Assembly (NCBI RefSeq): GCF_010686705.1
Contig: NZ_JAAGWY010000002.1
Coordinates: 24,001-88,000, forward strand
Direction: 5' to 3'
DNA from: Leifsonia tongyongensis
GTDB lineage: Bacteria; Actinomycetota; Actinomycetes; Actinomycetales; Microbacteriaceae
DNA: 64,000 nt
Positions 61,668-64,000 of this stretch are shown here, in pieces. The position numbers were made by a program, and so were the translations under genes. Numbering within the stretch: position 1 is the stretch's first letter; each line of letters begins with the position of its first letter. Below the pieces are notes generated by a model. It worked only from the letters and a program-made list of their open reading frames with translations, ran no database searches and was not told the origin of the DNA.

Positions 61668-63080
61668 TCAGGGGCGTAGTGCGGCGATGGATGCCGTGGG
61701 AGGGGTCTGGTGCACGAGAGCGGAGCGCCGGGCGGGAAGCAGGTTGATGAGGACGACGGCGAGCCCGCACGCGGCGAGCACCGCGCTGACGGCCACTCCG
61801 AATCCGCTCGGAACGGTGGTGAGTGCAGCCGGTCGGCCGGTGCTCAGCAAGGTGCCGATGATCGCGACGCCGAGCACGGAACCGAGTTGTCGCGAGGTGG
61901 CGACGAGGCTTGCGGCCACGCCGGCCTGATCGTTCGGCAGCTCGGAGACCGCTGTGTTGTTCACCGGATCGTTCAGCAGCCCGTAGCCCGCTCCGAAGAT
62001 GATGAAGGGGATGACGATCCAGCCGAGAGGGGTCGTCGGCCCGAAGAAGGCGAGCATGACGGGAGCGGCCGTCAACGCGATCCCGGACGAGACCAGCGTG
62101 GCCCTGGTCTTCCCCCTGGCGACGAGACGCCCTGAGACGGTGGCGGCGATGATCACCGACGCGGCGAGCGGCAGCGAGAGCAGCCCGGCCGCCGAAGCGC
62201 TGAGCCCCCTCGAGTCCTGCAGGTAGAAGGTGTTGGCGAAGAGCAGGCCGGCGAAGGCGACGAACCCCACGAGTGTCGTGCTCCAGGCGGCGCTGAACGC
62301 GCGGTTGGTGAAGAGCCGGATCTCGACGAGCGGCTGGCGGCGATGCAGTTCGTACGGCACCAGGATGACGATGGCCGCCGCGGCCAGCTCGAAGACGGTG
62401 AAGATGACCGGGGAGCCCCAGCCCAGCGCCGGCACTTCGATGATTCCGAAGGTGAGGCAGACAATGACCAGGAAGACGAGCCCCTGGCCGATGGGGTCGA
62501 ATCGCCTCGGGGCGCGCGCCCGCGACTCGGGTACCAGACGGGCGGTCAGGATGATCGCCGCCAGTCCGACCGGCACGTTCACCCAGAAGATGGACCGCCA
62601 CCCGAACGCATCCACCAGGAATCCTCCGAGCAGCGGCCCGAGCGCGATCCCGAGGCCGCTCGCGGCAGCCCAGTAGCCGATCGCCTTCGCGCGCTCGCCC
62701 GGCCCGGTGAAGACGTTGGTGACGATCGCGAGCGCGACGGGAGTCATCATGGAACCGCCGATCGCCTGCACCACCCGGAACGCGACGAGCCAGGTCTCGC
62801 TGATGGTCAGGCCGCACATCGCCGATCCGAACACGAAGATCGCCAGGCCGGTCATGAAGACGCGTTTGCGCCCGAACCGGTCGGCGAGCGAACCGGAGAG
62901 GATGAGCAGGCTGGCGAGGACGAGCAGGTACGCGTCGACGGTCCACTGGAGGGTCTGGACGGATGCGCCGAGCTGGGTCGCGATCGACGGCAGCGCGACG
63001 TTCACGATCGTGTTATCGATGGACACCAGGAGGAGGCCCATACAACAGACCGCGAGGATCGCGTACTTCCGTCTCTGCAT
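61668..63080 (-). CDS. MFS transporter (DHA2, 14-helix drug exporter type)
   Basis: 470 residues from ATG 63080 (MQRRKYAILAVCCMGLLLVS); upstream in-frame sequence to 63260 covers the control region and is rejected. Motif D1 DNTIVNVALPSI, motif A GSLADRFGRKRVF and motif C LGIALGPLLGGFLVDAFGWR are typical of EmrB/QacA multidrug exporters. It is divergent from another MFS gene across a palindrome-rich region. Confidence 0.92.
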   Translation of the reverse strand: MQRRKYAILAVCCMGLLLVSIDNTIVNVALPSIATQLGASVQTLQWTVDAYLLVLASLLILSGSLADRFGRKRVFMTGLAIFVFGSAMCGLTISETWLVAFRVVQAIGGSMMTPVALAIVTNVFTGPGERAKAIGYWAAASGLGIALGPLLGGFLVDAFGWRSIFWVNVPVGLAAIILTARLVPESRARAPRRFDPIGQGLVFLVIVCLTFGIIEVPALGWGSPVIFTVFELAAAAIVILVPYELHRRQPLVEIRLFTNRAFSAAWSTTLVGFVAFAGLLFANTFYLQDSRGLSASAAGLLSLPLAASVIIAATVSGRLVARGKTRATLVSSGIALTAAPVMLAFFGPTTPLGWIVIPFIIFGAGYGLLNDPVNNTAVSELPNDQAGVAASLVATSRQLGSVLGVAIIGTLLSTGRPAALTTVPSGFGVAVSAVLAACGLAVVLINLLPARRSALVHQTPPTASIAALRP

Positions 63081-63143
63081 GCTCTCTGCCCTTTCGTGAC
63101 GTGTTTGCCGGTCGCACTCAGACTGACCGGGGACGCCTCCGGC

Positions 63144-63212
63144 TGTCCAAGACCCTGATTCGACCGACCGATAGGTGTCGGTTATCGACCGGTCGACGAC
63201 GCGTCTTGGACA
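63144..63212. promoter_or_regulatory. Palindrome cluster between divergent MFS genes
   Basis: TGTCCAAGAC (63144-63153) and GTCTTGGACA (63203-63212) are perfect inverted ten-base copies. Between them lie ACCGATAGGTGTCGGT (63167-63182) and the perfect palindrome TCGACCGGTCGA (63185-63196). Multiple operators for a TetR- or MarR-type repressor encoded elsewhere are likely. Confidence 0.55.
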
Positions 63213-63285
63213 GGCTCCCGGATGCGGCGAAAGCTGGGAACTGCGCTCGATCGGGCGCACCTTGCCTCATGACAGACAGGTACTG

Positions 63286-64000
63286 ATGACCACGGCCATA
63301 CAGACCGGCGGAGTTCCGCCGGCTCAACAGAACCTCCACGCCGGTCTGTTCGCCGCGTTCGGCGTGCCGAACTTCAGCCGGTTCGTGATCGGTCAGGGGG
63401 TGAGCCTGATCGGAACCTGGACCGAGACCGTCGCGCAGGCCCTGCTGGTGCTCCAGCTGACGAACTCCGCGATCGCCGTCGGGTTCGCGACCGCAGCGCG
63501 CTACCTTCCGGTCCTCCTCCTGACCCCGTACGCCGGACTCATCGTCGACCGCAGGAACAAGCGGAAGATCCTCCTCGTCACAGCGATGTGCCTCGCATCC
63601 CTGTCGGCGATCCTCGGCGTCCTCGTGCTCACCCACACCGTCGCCTACTGGTCGATCATCCTGGTCGCACTCGGATTCGGGGTCATGTCGGCACTCGACA
63701 ACCCGGCACGGCAGGCGTTCGTGCCCGAAATGGTCGGGCGACCGCTGATCCGCAACGCGGTGACGCTGAACACCACGGTCGTGAACGTCGGGCGCGCCAT
63801 CGGACCGGTCACCGCCGCGATCCTGATCGGCACGCTCGGGATCGGCTGGTGCTTCATCGTCAACGCCGCCAGCTTCATCGCGGTGATCGTCGCCCTGGCC
63901 ACGATGAACGTGCCGGCGCTGCATCCGGTCGGCTCGGTCGGGCGCGCGAAAGGCCAGCTGCGCAGCGGATTCCGGTACGCCGTCCGCATCCCCGAGATCA
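63286..64000 (+). CDS. MFS transporter, EntS-like (partial, cut by window end)
   Basis: At least 238 residues from ATG 63286; no stop before the window ends. MTTAIQTGGVPPAQQNLHAG, a first helix at VPNFSRFVIGQGVSLIGTW, and later SALDNPARQAFVPEMVG are the marks of the EntS/macrolide-exporter (MFS_3) group. FATAARYLPVLLLTPYAGLI with VDRRNKRK is motif A. It probably exports a drug or siderophore. The open frame has no stop before the right edge, so its length is unknown. Confidence 0.88.
   Translation, partial: MTTAIQTGGVPPAQQNLHAGLFAAFGVPNFSRFVIGQGVSLIGTWTETVAQALLVLQLTNSAIAVGFATAARYLPVLLLTPYAGLIVDRRNKRKILLVTAMCLASLSAILGVLVLTHTVAYWSIILVALGFGVMSALDNPARQAFVPEMVGRPLIRNAVTLNTTVVNVGRAIGPVTAAILIGTLGIGWCFIVNAASFIAVIVALATMNVPALHPVGSVGRAKGQLRSGFRYAVRIPEI

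Noticed and set aside
1-64000. CRISPR arrays, tRNA or rRNA genes
   Set aside because: No regularly spaced repeats of suitable length, no cloverleaf with TTCGAAT-type loop, and no rRNA-like sequence were seen.

Overview
The window is 64 kb of high-GC chromosomal DNA with actinobacterial features: strong GC bias in third codon positions, many GTG and TTG starts, an actinobacterial-type LexA box, PadR and ROK regulators, GH15 and G6PDH genes side by side, and the word GGATGC occurring very often inside genes. A Microbacteriaceae-like soil or plant-associated bacterium (Leifsonia/Microbacterium type) is the most likely source; this is inferred from composition and gene content only. I see no rRNA, tRNA, CRISPR array, integrase or transposase.

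Layout. 0-2.4 kb: stress-type small proteins (PRC-barrel, coiled coil) and an AraC regulator. 2.4-10.4 kb, minus strand: a lipoprotein, cytochrome bd oxidase (cydA, cydB), glucose-6-phosphate dehydrogenase, a GH15 glucosidase/trehalase and a GMC oxidoreductase, tightly packed as one or two operons. 10.4-17.9 kb: a DMT transporter, an orphan HigA-like regulator, an epoxide-hydrolase-like enzyme divergent from a large LuxR/LAL regulator, an enoyl-CoA hydratase and an alpha/beta hydrolase.

18.1-32.5 kb is a visibly more AT-rich accessory island that looks like an anti-phage or anti-plasmid locus. It starts with two small membrane proteins and a PD-(D/E)XK nuclease. A five-gene minus-strand operon follows with overlapping or nearly touching ends: a PLD-nuclease/DEAD-box helicase fusion, a 74-aa protein, a DndD-like SMC ATPase with a zinc hook, a 125-aa protein of unknown family, and a complete sigma-70 family sigma factor. 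A DUF1643 protein lies upstream. Divergent from these runs a plus-strand operon of a small XRE regulator, two paralogous zinc-ribbon DNA methyltransferases and a 245-aa methylase-linked protein. A sigma factor encoded inside a helicase/ATPase/methylase locus is the most unusual feature of the window and the best candidate for an undescribed system.

32.7-40.5 kb: a quinone-oxidoreductase-like enzyme, then a sugar-uptake and hydrolysis operon (binding protein, two permeases, GH5 glycosidase, ROK regulator) behind a near-consensus promoter with an overlapping palindrome. 40.5-42.9 kb: a divergent RclR/RclA-like pair predicted to respond to reactive chlorine, with both sensing cysteines apparently conserved. 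43-57.7 kb: an aldo-keto reductase and HbpS-like protein, a PrsW-type protease, an O-methyltransferase, a PadR-ABC1-kinase operon with a perfect palindromic operator, a small gene under a perfect LexA box, an ABC exporter, a sulfatase with its formylglycine-generating enzyme, a K+ channel, a PucR regulator and an HdeD-like protein. 58-64 kb: three MFS exporters (the last cut by the window edge) and the glycogen debranching enzyme GlgX.
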